Shown: piece after piece, positions 1-11,658 of the stretch
Position numbering within the stretch: the first letter of the stretch is position 1
Layout of the letters: every line of letters starts with the position of its first letter
From: Candolleomyces eurysporus
Taxonomy: Eukaryota; Basidiomycota; Agaricomycetes; Agaricales; Psathyrellaceae
NCBI GenBank assembly: GCA_027579435.1
Contig: JANBPK010000922.1
Coordinates: 1-64,000 of the forward strand
Reading direction: 5' to 3'
DNA length: 64,000 nucleotides
The notes under the pieces: model-generated
What the model saw: the letters and a program-made list of their open reading frames with translations, nothing else
Told to the model about the DNA's origin: nothing
Database searches by the model: none
Position numbers and translations under genes: made by a program

Positions 1-190
1 AACAAATCCAGGCTCATGAGGAAGCAGACTTACAAACTATACAACAGATGAGCTGAACGGCAACAAATCCAGGCTCATGAGGAAGCAGACTTACATACTA
101 TACAACAGATGAGCTGAATGGCAACACATCCAGGCTCATGAGGAAGCAGACTTACATACTATACAACAGATGAGCTGAATGGCAATAAAT
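1..190. repeat. 61-bp tandem repeat, three copies, cut by window edge
   Basis: Three consecutive units begin at about 1, 62 and 123, period 61 bp, differing by a few substitutions (for example aaactat/atactat and aacaaatcc/aacacatcc). A fourth unit starts near 184 and diverges after about 8 bases. The array probably continues to the left of the window. No coding role is visible. Confidence 0.9.
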
Positions 191-580
191 CATCAGATTT
201 ACCCAAATCAACTCACCGTCTGCCATTTCAATGTGTTTGCGAGCAACATTGCCCATATGTATGATCCAAGGAAACAGACAAATCCATCCAGATGAATTCA
301 AGGTGATTTCGCCAGATCCCGTATTCCGCAGGGTCGATGAACAAGTGGGAAACAATCCATTGGTGGCTCATCAGTGTCAATGGCATCTCGGAAAACTTAA
401 CATTTGGCCCACCTCGATCTCGCTGGTTCTCAGGTGACGAAAATGTATCATTTCGCGGTCCTCCTTGCTCGGCACATGCCATTCATACACTCGCTGCGAG
501 GGGAGTGTAAACCGGGTTCGACATCGTCGACTGCAGTGTCATACTCAGCACTTTCTCTCCTCTTATTAAGATTAAGTTCA
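191..580. other. No supported gene
   Basis: Only short overlapping open frames on both strands. Probably the 3' flank of the minus-strand ubiquitin-like gene that ends at 581. Confidence 0.5.
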
Positions 581-1178
581 TCATGAAGCTACGCACCAAA
601 CATACCACCCCTGGTCCAAATATGTCCCAAGTTTGGTCTTTCCACATTTCGGACAAGTTTTTGCAAGATCTTCGACCCATTCCCGTTTAACCAGCATGCT
701 CATGATCAGTGCTTCACCTGTAGTAACCACAGACTCCCAATCCTGAGCCTCGACTAACATTCCGTCGCTTGAACCCGAAATGCAATACCGCTTCTCGATG
801 ACGCGCTCCTCGCCTACCTTGTCTCTGAAATGACCGACCAAGATGCGATGCAAGTCCTGATTGAGGCTTGGGTAAGAAAAAACAGAGAAATAGGTCAAGA
901 TTCCCTCCCACCTCGTAGCTGGCCACAAGGGACAAAGGGAGGGTGAAGGTTTCGTCCAGCGCATCGGTGATTATCAACGCGTTCGCGTCGCTGTACCCCG
1001 GCGTTTTGGGAAGCCTCTCGTAAAACAGGCGATTCCCTTTGATGTTTATCAGCAACAGTCCATACCAGAGCAAGGCCCTACCTTGCACAGCGGCGTATTG
1101 ATGAATAACCAAGTTTCCTGCCACGTTGTTGAACGTCGCTCCCTCGCCAATGGAGACATTCCTGTTGTGTGATAGCAT
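581..1178 (-). CDS. Short ubiquitin-like-domain protein with zinc-ribbon-like tail
   Basis: Model of three exons (1082-1178, 912-1036, 581-856) giving 165 residues; introns are 45 and 55 bp with GT-AG ends. Residues 8-30 are Gly/Asn-rich (GEGATFNNVAGNL), a leader often seen in front of basidiomycete NLR-like and ubiquitin-like proteins. Residues about 48-135 fit the basidiomycete ubiquitin-like family: a strand pair ending near LPLSLVASYE, then DLHRILVGHF, then the EDWxxxVxxG-like QDWESVVTTGEALIMSM. The C-terminus has one CPKCG pair (TCPKCGKTK), too little for a complete zinc site. The family is commonly found beside kinase or NLR genes and its function is not established. The start is the first Met of the open first exon; an additional upstream exon is possible. 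The domain call is by eye. Confidence 0.65.
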
Positions 1179-3060
1179 CTGAAGGCCGCACGGTGTAGGC
1201 TCTAACAGTGGCCGCAGGTTTACTACCCAGTCTGTGGCTGTAGATCTCGAAGAACAATCGGGTACTCACGCTCATCGCCGCTGGGCGGATCACCAGTATC
1301 CTTGGCCCGTCCCAGTCTCAGAAACCCTCGGTGCAACAGTGACAGAAAGCTCATGCGCAAGTTCTTTCCCTTGCGTGGAGATTGATTGTCGGTGGGATCC
1401 ATGTCAAGATGGTGATCAATGGTTGGGGGAGAGGAATTGAGACAGTTGGGGGAAGCTTGGAAGTAAGATCAGGTATTGTGACGAAGGGTAGGCACAAGGC
1501 AGACTGCAGGTGATACTGAGATGCACAGCTCTTCGATAAATCGAGTACTGGGCCGCTTATCGCACGAATCGGTCTGCGATAAGACGATTTGGATATCCCG
1601 AAGTTTTGGTATGTACATGTACACGAGGACGAAAACGGCTGACTGGTCTATTCTTTTCTATTCGCTCGATTGGATATTAATACATCGGTAGATATATGAA
1701 AGCCGTCATGCTCCCAAAGGAAACGCAGAAGGAGTATGGAAACCTCGAGGCATGGTGCCATTCTGGAGACATTAAGACTTCCTGTGCTCGACGCATCGCT
1801 GTGGCCACATCCGGCGCGCTGATCAAGTGCTAAATGCCTGTACGCGGATGTAAAGCCTCCTCCGTAAAGTAGCAGAACCCCGAGATAGATACGGCGACGA
1901 CTAGGTGACCGATGTAAAGGGAATGTCACATAGAAGGAATTGCGCTAGGTCGAAGAATCGTCGGTGAGGTGAGGTGAGTCGAACTTGATGATACGAGCAA
2001 CCAAATCGACCAAGCAGGTCCGAGCAATCGATAGTAAGAATATAGAGGGGAGAGCTTCAGGTCAGAAAACGCACGTCGCGACCTACAGGGATGAATCACA
2101 GACCTTTATGCCGCTCACTCTGTGGTTCTGTTTGCGGACGGAAGAAAGCGCGGCAGCGACGACATATTCAACAGTTCGGTTGTATGGCACTCCGAGTTCA
2201 TCACTCGCCCTCGCCAAGGAAACTAGTCAAAATGAAGAGATAAGCATGGTAGCCTTGGTGTACAGAGTCAGGGGAAAAGGGGAATAAGACCAGGCAGACG
2301 TTGACCGCCTGATCATCGTCGCATGGGGGAAGAGCGATATAGGACGATAGCTCAGCCTCTGCTGCGGTGTGCTCGTGTGGTTCCTTGATCATAGCAATCG
2401 AACAGGCCTTTCCAGAAGGAGAGGCCAGCACCCAACCGCACTCCCACCCGCAATCCACAAGGCGATGCACGCCTACCACCCGCGGCGAGAACAGTGCAGA
2501 ACACAATTGAAATACGTACGATGATGGTAAAACCCCAGGTACAGCATACCCAGTCCGATGCAGCCCTCCATGTATCCCATTCCCATCCCAGGACTGGCCT
2601 TGGTCGATGGTTGGTGTTTGGCTGGGGTACCCGCAACACCCGATCTATCGTTCGTCCGGTCGAGTCTCTTTGAAGAGATCCAGGGATCTAAGGAGAAAGA
2701 GAACGTGCAGAACGGCGCATTGAGTTGTTCTGAGGCGTCAGCAGTCAGTGAGAGGCAGTGAGAAGTGAGAAAAATGGAAATCTCAATGAGATCCCGACCC
2801 GCGACCCGCACGAAAGCTCAGGCTGACGGGAATTGTTTGCGCAGGTCAAGCAAGGGTATCCGGCCTGGAAAAAAACGGACCGGACGTCGATATTTTTCTG
2901 TAAGGCTTTTGAAACCCCCCTCCCCCCTACGTAATCAGGGGTACTACCAAATATACTAATTACATGATGTCATCGTCGTGCCCTCTTGCATTTGCCTCCT
3001 CACCTCGCCTGCAGGCATCGCAAACCCAGTTGGCGTAGGTTACGAACGAAACCTAGGGCG
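1179..3060. other. About 1.9 kb without a supported gene
   Basis: Both strands hold only short overlapping frames with no recognisable domain. A minus-strand frame near 2473-2811 has a hydrophobic Gly-rich stretch (GMGMGYMEGCIGLGMLYLG) but no supporting exon structure. The stretch upstream of 1178 should hold the promoter of the ubiquitin-like gene. Confidence 0.4.
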
Positions 3061-3080
3061 GGCCGTTTGTACTTACACAG

Positions 3081-3443
3081 TTGTTTTTGTTGCGCGGGGC
3101 AGAAAACGACCACGATGGAGACGAAATTCCTGAAGATGACGATAGTGAATATGGCGACAATGACTCGATTTTGAGTCCTTATAGGAGATCTTCGAGTACT
3201 GCGTTCATTGGCTCTTACGCCAACGACAGTGAGCACGATTACATTGGATCGCGCGACGCTGGTTCTGGGTACGACGGGATTAAACCTGATTTTTCTGGAG
3301 GTGTAGGCAAGGGAGTTGGTTTCGGCAACGGAGAAGAGGGTTGGAAGCATGTGAAGCTGGATATGGTGGCGTGTGAGGTGTCGCTGAGGGTTTGGCCAGG
3401 GAATACGGCGTTCAGGACGATGAATGTTGTGTCTGAAGTGTAA
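3081..3443 (+). pseudogene. Possible orphan exon, acidic protein fragment
   Basis: An open frame of about 120 codons begins directly after a plausible acceptor (acttacacag) and has no ATG of its own near the start. The first half is very acidic (EIPEDDDSEYGDNDS) and the second is Gly-rich, then WKHVKLDMVACEVSLRVWPG. It may be the last exon of an unseen gene or a leftover fragment. No family is recognised. Confidence 0.25.
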
Positions 3444-3689
3444 TAACACACTCTACCTATAGCTCTCGTCGACTGGAGCGCTGCTGCACGCTGATCACAC
3501 TGCGACTGGTTTTCCAGGTCTTTTCAAGCCTATATTACTCAAACTAGAGTTCGAAAAGCCCACCCCAACAATGGACCCTCGACGCTTCATAGCTGCGAAC
3601 CTCCTCCAATCGAGGCTGACCGACGACACAAAAATAACAAACTTTGGCTGACCCTTTCCTTCATCTCTACTACCCAGTCGGGTGTAGGG

Positions 3690-4330
3690 GGCGGCGCATG
3701 CGCAAACTGACATGTCTATCCCGCCTGCGGGGGTAGATATAGTCAAGCTTCCTGCCGTTTTCCAGTGACCACCCGATTCCCAAAGCGGTTCTTGCTGCAA
3801 AGGGGACCTGAGTTGAGTGTGAGGAGACGGTGCATGCGCAAACTGACATAACTACCCTGCCTTTGGGGGTAGATATAGCCAAGCTTCCTGCCGTTCAATC
3901 CGATGACCACCGACTCTTTCCCGAGGTGGGTGGGAAGCTGCCCTCAAAGGCGCCCCCTTCCTCGTGCTCCCTTGTCGTGAGCCCCGGGCTTGTAGGTAGT
4001 CGTCCGCAATTGCTGGCGACACCGACCAAGAGCACGTAAAAATCGGAGTACCAGTAGTCGCAATGTGGACCTGAGTACTGAGTTGAGTGTGAGGGGACGG
4101 CACATGCGCAAACTGACATGTCTACCTCGCCTATGGGGTTAGATATAGCCAAGCTTCCTGCCGTTCAACCCGATGACCACCGACTCCCTCCCGAGGTGGG
4201 TGGGAGGCACTCAGTGCGCTTCCTTCCTCGTGGGCCTCGGGCTTGTAGGTAGTTGTCCAGCTAGTAATGGCTGGCGCTGCCAACCAAGAGCACGTTAAAT
4301 CGTAGAATAAGCATGTAGTAGGATAGCTGC
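3690..4330. repeat. Imperfect repeat family, three units
   Basis: Units start near 3690, 3826 and 4095 with the shared block gcatgcgcaaactgacat, followed about 35 bp on by agatatag(t/c)caagcttcc. Units 2 and 3 are about 270 bp and also share the region around 'gggcttgtaggtag'. Unit 1 is short, with its middle missing. A fourth partial copy lies at 9290-9420, so the family brackets the CHAT gene. No transposase or clean terminal repeats are seen. Confidence 0.8.
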
Positions 4331-4774
4331 AGTTTGAGGGTTATTTTGTCTTCGTTGCTTACCATTGATATTTAGGATTGTTAGGTTGGGAGGGTGTTGG
4401 CTTTGGGCTCGTGAGGCGCGGGACACTGACCTCAACGTTCAACATTCACCATCGGAATGTAACTTCTGAGGGACAATGGAGGCTGTACCAGACGCATGCA
4501 AATATCCGAGCGAGCAGCAGTCTCGAAGACAGCTCGGAGGTGTGATGACACTGGTTCGAAAGAGTCCTTCATATTGATGTGACCGGCCATTCGGGGCAGT
4601 GAGCGACAGTGGTAGGTTAGTTTTTTTTATCTCTTCACCTTCAATTCAGTTGACAGCATAGCATTTCTGGTGACTCGGGAACAGCTTTCGTTTAACACCC
4701 CGTGATAATTAACGAGGGCGTGTCATTCAAAGAAAAAAAGCTGTGATACCAGCAGGTCTTATCTCTCAATTCGA

Positions 4775-4782
4775 TATAAATA
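4775..4782 (+). promoter_or_regulatory. TATA box of the CHAT gene
   Basis: TATAAATA lies 70 bp upstream of the ATG at 4845, a usual distance for fungal promoters. Assigned by motif and position only. Confidence 0.45.
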
Positions 4783-4844
4783 AGGGGTTGGTGCAATCCG
4801 ACTGCCAGAAGCCCCTCAGAGTCCCTCATTTCCACTTCTCCGTA

Positions 4845-7800
4845 ATGTCGAAACAGAGCACGGATACTGCTGGAACCGAAACGGCGCATGCTGGGATCGA
4901 TGACCCCCTCTCACAGTCTGGCGATCCCGGTGGAAACGGATTTCCTGGTTACTACTTTCGAAGTACGTTGACTTGCTTTTGCCTAGCCCTTGCTCATGGA
5001 AACTTACGTATGGCACCCTGAGCTTGCAGACTTAACCATCGAACGATGCCCATCTATACCTAATCTATTGCCCGTGACGGCGTTTGAAAAACCAGAAATC
5101 AATGCAGATGCTGTTGGCCTCATGCTTTTTGACGTTCGAGGGAGGAAGTCGATCCTATTGATCTTGTACAAAGTGTCCGAGAACAAGTATATGTTCGAAG
5201 GCACTGTTGAATTGTGAGCGAGTTTAGATCCTTTGATATTCCTGATCTGACTCTTTAGTTACCAATGTGCAGGCCTAAACGAGACACTGAGTTTGTGGTC
5301 CTAGCGGCACATTATCCGACCAAAGACCTCGGGGGAGGCTATTTCAATATATGCAGTTGCTCTGATTGTACTCTGAACGCGATGGAGGCTCCTCATTATG
5401 GTTCGCGGCAATCATCATGCCTCACCAGCCTCCGAGAATCTGTCCACTGACATTCTCCTGTAGAATTTCCTCGGCACATGGTGTCGACCTCGGACGATAT
5501 GCCGCTGCGACAGTTCGAAGTCGATCTATGCCTGCTGGGGCAGGATACCTCCGAAAAAATGAATATGACTTTGGAGGATTGGAAAGACTGGGACTGTAAG
5601 CATCTCTCATCTCGTGACGCCAGATTCACTTTAATTACTTTCATACAGTGTCCGAGGAATTTGCCGAAGGGATAGAATTTTTCGCCCAGCAAGGTAAGCC
5701 GAATAAAAAACACTTGCGATTTCGTAAGGGCTAAAGAATCAAAAGGTCGGATTGCCAAAGGAAAAGCGGACAAGAAAGCGCAAGATATTCCGGGCGACTT
5801 GGATCTCTCCACTATCGGCGGCACAATTATCGCCCATCGGTTTCCGGCAAACTTTGTGTGGCGCAGCAAGGTCGAGAAAGCCATCGCTGGATACAAGGAC
5901 CTGATTCAAACTCTACCGAAGGAAGACCTCCCTAGGTGCTACTTTGAACTTGGGGACGCGTTCTGGGCACGTCATGCCTTGACAAAGGATGTTCATGACT
6001 TGGACCAGGCAATTTGTGCACAGCAAAATGCCATCGGCATTCTACCCGACGACGACCCCCTCCTCCCGATTGTACTCATGACTCTTGGTGTCTCTTTCCT
6101 CGCACGCTTCGAATTGACGAAGGATATGGCCGATCTAGAGGAATCGATCAGCGCTCACAATGTCATTCTGTTACTCAAGACGCCTACAGAGTCCATGAAG
6201 GGCCATGCACTCCACTTCGTGGCAATGTTGTACGACATTCGTTTTCAGCAGACAGACGACGTCGAAGATCTCGAAAAGTCGATTAATTTGAAGAGAAGGT
6301 CGATCAATCTCGTCGGCTCGGAAAACCCCCATATGCTCTCAAGTCTAGCATACACTCTAGGAACAATGTTACAATCGGACCGATACCAGTTCACCAGCGC
6401 CGACTTTGACGAAATGATCGCTCTAGAACGAAGGGCGTTGGAACTGGCGTCGGAAGACGACCCTCATCTATCTTGCCTGCACGTCAACCTATCCAATTCC
6501 CTCCGTACTCGGTATGAAAGGACGGGCCGGCATCTCGATATCGAGGAGGCCATGACTTCTCAGCAAAAGGCCATTCACTTCCTTCCTCGCAGCGCTCACA
6601 CCAAACACGCAGAAACATACGAAAATGTGGCGGCCTCGGCGTTCACTCGCTATAGCCTAACACATGATCGTCTCGACCTGGAGAATTCTATTTCCATCAA
6701 ACGAAAGGCCATCGAAGATACCCCGCGAGATGACGCCAATAGGGTGAAGCTAGCGTGCAGGTTGTACAATCTTGCTGGCCAGCTGGAAGCTTTCCATAGT
6801 CTCACCAGGGAAACAAAATACCTCGATGAAGCCATCTCGAAGTCTACAGAGGCTGCGGAGCTGCTTCCAGCTGGGAATCGTTATCTCCCCATCATTCTTG
6901 CTACCCTTGGAGAAATGTACGTTATCAAGTACAGGACTACCCAGGATTCCTCGAACATGGACCGAGCGCGCTCGTGCTTAGATCGTGCTATGCAAGCGAA
7001 GGAGGATACGATCGACCCGTGGGTGTTGGCCAAGTTTGGCGGCTTGATGCTGGCCTTCTACCGGACTGGGGAGAACCCTGTAGAGCTAGCCGCATCGCTC
7101 TTTTTCTATAAATTAGCGATTGAGATGACGCCGGCCGACCACCCACACATGGCTTCGTACGTCATCGAATTGGCAGAAATACATGTGCTGGCGTACAATG
7201 CGACTGGGGATACCGAGCAGGCACATGCCGCTATTTCTAGACTTCGGTCGGTTACGAGCAGTACGGCCGCCTCTCCTGTAAAGAGATTGGCAGCTGCGAG
7301 ATCGTGGTGCAGAATATCCGCGTCCCAAAAATTTCCCGATTTATTGGATGCGTATCAAGCTGCGATTCCATTAATTTCCCTCATCGCTGGGTTGGATCAG
7401 ACGCTGGATAAACGCCATGGCAAACTCAAAGACCTGTCGCAGCTTTCATTGGAAGCTGCTGCCGCTGCGATAGATGCGGGAAAGCTCGATATGGCTGTGG
7501 AGTGGTTGGAGGGTGGTCGTTGCATTGTGTGGAATCAGTTGAACGGCTTGCGTCAGCAGTCCCTCGACGCTCTAGAGCTGGTTAATCCAGGGCTCGCGAA
7601 AAGATTTATGAATCTGTCTGCTGCCCTGGAGAACGCGAGCTCACGCGTCTCCTCCTCTCAACAATGGATTCAGGCCGACTCGGAGCAGCGTGTTTCGATG
7701 CAGGAAGAAGTCACTGCCCATGTCAAGCTCGCAGGTGATTGGGAAGAGCGGCTTCATTCTATTCGCAAAATTCCTGGCTTCGAAACCTTGCTGCGTCCTC

Positions 7801-9068
7801 CTCCCCTCAGAAGCCTGTTGGAATCCCTACCAGAGGAGGGTGTCGTCATCGTCGTCAACGTGTTCTCAAGTCGATGCGACGCTTTGGTGCTGATCCCTGG
7901 TCTCGACGAACCTTTGCACATTCCCCTTCCATCGTTTTCCATGGCGAAGGCCGAAGAACTACGGGTTCGATTGCATTCCTGCATTCAATCGAAGAATTTG
8001 CGAATCCATCAGCAAGGGCTTGAAGCTGATGAGGACCGCGGACTGTCGACATTCCGAAAGGCGAATCGGTCAAAAGGCGCCCTCGAAAGCACCTTGCAGG
8101 AATTGTGGAGCTTGGTGGTGAGGCCCATTTTCGACGAGCTTGGTTTCTCTGTAAGTTGTCCACTTCTATTACATGCGCAGGCCATCGTTGCTGAACGGAA
8201 CGTCATGATTCTGTCTATTTTCATTCATATCCAGACCTCTGTTTCTCCCAAGCCGAGAGTTTGGTGGTGCTCGACTGGCCCCCTAGCTCTCCTTCCTTTG
8301 CACGCTGCAGGCATCTATCGAGGGCCCGACAAAGTCTGCGTTGCAGACTTCGCTATCTCGTCTTACACCCCCACGGTCACTGCACTCTTGGAAAGATCGA
8401 AGTCTCATGGGATCGATAATCCCAGCGGTGGATTGCTCGCTATTAGCCAGCCAGATACCCCAAACTTACCCCCTCTCCCGGGTACTGTTGGCGAAGTTTC
8501 CGCGATTCAAAAAGCATTTTCCAGCCGAGGAATCAAGGCCGATAGTCTGAATTCCCAAGAGGCCACCGTCGAGGCCACCATCCAAGGCTTGAAAGATCAC
8601 CGCTGTGTCCATTTTGCATGTCACGCCAGCCAAAACGCCCAAGACCCATTGAAGTCGTGCTTCTATCTCCACGATGGCCGGCTGGAGCTATCCGAGATTA
8701 TCAAGTTGAGGCTGCAGAACGCCGACTTCGCTTTTTTGTCCGCGTGCCAAACGAGTGCTGGAGACGAGCAGCTCTCAGAGGAGGTGGTCCACCTAGCAGC
8801 CGGGATGCTAGCGGCTGGATACGGAAGCGTTATTGCAACAATGTGGTCAATCCCGGACTCAAATGCACGCGTTCTAGCAGATGGATTTTATCGGGAGCTA
8901 CTCCAACTTGGTGGCCAATCAGAGTGGGTGGACGGAAAGCTTTCGGCTAGGGCACTTCATGCTGCTTTGGATGATGTTCGGGGGAATTCCATGCCGGCAG
9001 GAGATTCACCAGGGCGTTTGGAAGAATTTCTACTCGCTTGGGTGCCTTATGTCCATTTCGGTGCTTAA
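4845..9068 (+). CDS. C2-like/TPR/CHAT-domain protease-like protein
   Basis: Model of seven exons (4845-4962, 5030-5213, 5273-5400, 5464-5595, 5649-5693, 5746-8150, 8235-9068) giving 1281 residues, phases consistent throughout. Residues about 40-200 resemble the C2-like leader found on many agaric TPR-CHAT proteins. Then come degenerate TPR-type units of about 45 residues (pattern DLDxAI..QxxAI..LP.DDP..P..L..LG), to about residue 780. The C-terminal CHAT domain (clan CD, caspase-like) keeps both catalytic positions: His in HFACHA (codon 8622-8624) and Cys in FLSACQT (codon 8745-8747). It also keeps the usual LPPLPGT, EVVHLAAGMLAAGYGSVIATMW and final WVPYVHFGA. It is therefore likely an active cysteine protease with TPR-based sensing. 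Substrate is unknown. The last intron (8151-8234) is 84 bp without an in-frame stop. Confidence 0.9.
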
Positions 9069-9289
9069 AGGCTGTAATTTTTCGAAATTAATTACTTACA
9101 TTCAAACGATGTAGTAGCTATCGGTAGGCTACGCCGATTATAATACACCACATATTTAATAGACACTGTCACCCAATCCTATCGATCCTTCAGTAGCGGC
9201 AAAATCAGAATGACCCCAAAGGTTGGTCTTCGTGCTGCATTGGACTAACTTGATTTCTCATGGCGGACTCAACTCAGCCTGACCATCGA

Positions 9290-9420
9290 ATCCTCTTCAC
9301 TGTGGTAGGAGGGAGGAAGCTCAATAAGCTTCCTCCCTCGGGCTTGTAGGCAGGTGTCCAGCTGGTACTGCCGATCAAAATCGCGTTAAATCGTAGGACG
9401 AGAATGGTCAATAGACGTAG
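9290..9420. repeat. Partial fourth copy of the 3.7-4.3 kb repeat
   Basis: Shares 'cttcctccctcgggcttgtagg', 'gtccagct.gta', and 'gcgttaaatcgtag' in the same order as 4215-4305. It contains an internal inverted repeat (gaggaagct / agcttcctc) at about 9313-9336. Confidence 0.7.
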
Positions 9421-9526
9421 GCATATGTCATTCATTACCCACATGCGCTATATATCCTACAATTTGTACGTCGTCATTGAGTCGAATAGTCAATCAAAGC
9501 TGTTAGAATGCTGCTAAATATCTAGC

Positions 9527-11312
9527 TTATTTAGTTTCATGACTACAATGAGTCGTCCACTGAGAAATAATATCAATGTGGCGAACATGCCCATAACATC
9601 TACGAAAGTAAACAGAGTCCATGGCATATTCGCTTCCAAGAAGGTATCGCAATCTGATGTTGTTTTGGAAGGTGACGAGCTTTTGACTATCGGGCTGGCC
9701 TTCAGGACTGGTGCTGACCTTTCCAAATGTTTCGAAAGTCGCTTTTTTGGGAAGGGGAATAAAGGCTATATCCTTGAAAGATACTGTCTTAAGAGCTGGG
9801 AATTGTCGACCGAAAATCGTTTCTTGGAATGGAGAGGGGTGGTCGGTTTCAGGCCTTGACATAATCGCTATTATAACTGAGGAATCTTCTGCTAGGCAAC
9901 GCATGAAAGGGTTGACTTCAGTGAGCGTGAGGTGGAGCTCACACAATTGAGTCAATTTTGAGATGTTCTTCCAGAAGGCTTGCGGAAACGATGGATATTC
10001 CCGAGTGTACCGTGCGATGTTGATCCCCATCCCCAGATCCAAGTGCACAAGGTCTGACCAAGAGATACCGGGTGTTAGATCGTGTTCGGTGGCCATAGGG
10101 ATAATGGTTGGAAGGGTACGTCGTCCCATTGTTCCGTCTCGGTACGCGCACTCAAGTGAGAAATCCGCTGAAGCAAGAGTATCGACANGGGGGGGTATGA
10201 GTGCCTTGGTCGAGGAGGAATTGTCCCGACATGCTCACGCTCCCAATGGTGTTATTGGGATTGAAATTGACGAATATGGAAAAGCGCTAAAAGTCGAGGG
10301 TGACAAATGATCGCGAAGCCGTCAACACTTTGAAAAAGAGTAGGATGCCCGTTGGTGAAGACCCAGTCCCATCAGCACTACATTCAAAGCTCAACCGTCC
10401 CAGAGGCGGTATTCGCACCCACTCGAGAAACTTGCCAGTCGTATGGAAGGGATGTCGACCAAGGCGAAGCTTGGTTAGCTTTGGGAGGCGGAGAATCGGG
10501 AGAGGGGAGGTTTGGGGGCTGGATTCAACGTGCCGAAGGAAACCATCTATTTGTAGCGTCTCCAAATTCTTTCCTATCCGACGTAACACCTCGTGTAATT
10601 GTGCATGTGTCAGTCGTGGAGAAGGAAGGAAAGGCGCCGCGCTCAGGTGAAGATGCGCTAAGCATTCACTGCGCAGGAGAGGTGAAGAATCCCAGGAGAA
10701 TCCTCCGCAATTAACTATCCGCAGCTGCTGCAGCTTCGGGGCTCCCTCAGAGAACAATACTTTAGGAACCCTGGCATCAACACAGTCGATGGAAAGCGTT
10801 TGAAGAACCTCCCCTTGGCCCGCAAGACCCCGCAACAACTCCTCTACAGTCCAGACATTCGGGTAACCATTGCCAACCAGCTCGAAGCTTTTCAGTCGAG
10901 ATGTTAGCGGCGGCAAGAGCTGCATGATTTTGTCCGGCTCTCCCCTCCCGAGGAACTTGATAGAGATGAACAACGGATATCCATCCGTGCGTTCCAACTG
11001 CATGGATTGGAAATCGTAATGGCGACGCCGCTGAGGGCCAACATGAAAGTGGACGTTGTTCCAAAATGGAGGACATCCGATGCTAATTTGTCGCCAATGA
11101 CGGCAGACGTGAGCGATACGGAACGACATATCATCGTCAACGCCGAAGGTGGACTGATGAATCAAGAAGATTTCTGTCATAAGTTCTGGCGGCAACTGTG
11201 AAATAGGAGCCACCAGATTCCGACGCGTCCAGAGAGCCCTGATATCTTCTCGTAGCTGCAAGACGGCTGCGTCTATAGCTGCTCGGGCTAGGTCCAGGAC
11301 TTCTGATTCCAT
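9527..11312 (-). CDS. F-box/LRR-type protein with one in-frame stop
   Basis: Single long reading frame of 595 codons once the N at 10188 is dropped. N-terminal heptad-like helix (residues 1-35), F-box with QLPPELMTEIFLIHQ at about residue 39, then HVCRHWRQIS and irregular leucine-rich segments to the C-terminus. F-box proteins recruit substrates to SCF ubiquitin ligases, which is family knowledge. A TAG at 10287-10289 (codon 342) interrupts the frame where the neighbouring paralogue has Thr (LEFTHL versus LDF-stop-RF). Translation stays F-box-like beyond it (SDLVHLDLGMG). So this is either a young pseudogene or a base error. No splice pair that would remove the stop was found. Confidence 0.75.
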
Positions 11313-11658
11313 CCTAACGTTTCGTTCGATGTCTGCAGCGAATCGTTGTTCAGGAAAAGTGCCCCATCTTGGGAAGTTTGAGTGCCTACCTTAATTCAAT
11401 CGATGGATCTGTGTCTCTGCGTCTTTGGAGCAGACAGAGATGATGGAAAGAAGTTGAGGTTGCGATTTGGCGCACACGATGATCGCGATAAAATCAATTC
11501 CTAAAACGGTAGCTGTCCTTCGTCGTTTTATTTCTCTTCGGTTATTGTCTATCTGCCTAATCATACATGATACGTTAGCAACAAACACGACCAATTTCGC
11601 TCTGTACTAATTTCTAAAATCGTATCAAAACGACTCCCCATCGCGCACAAATCACCAG

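Noticed and set aside
3495..4152. Several similar minus-strand peptides (MSVCAC...)
   Set aside because: They are translations of the repeat units, lack start context and continue into unrelated sequence; kept only as a finding.
8151..8234. Reading straight through as coding (one 1089-codon frame from 5799)
   Set aside because: Strong GT-AG signals flank it, it interrupts the CHAT lead-in, and the true start is an upstream multi-exon 5' end at 4845.
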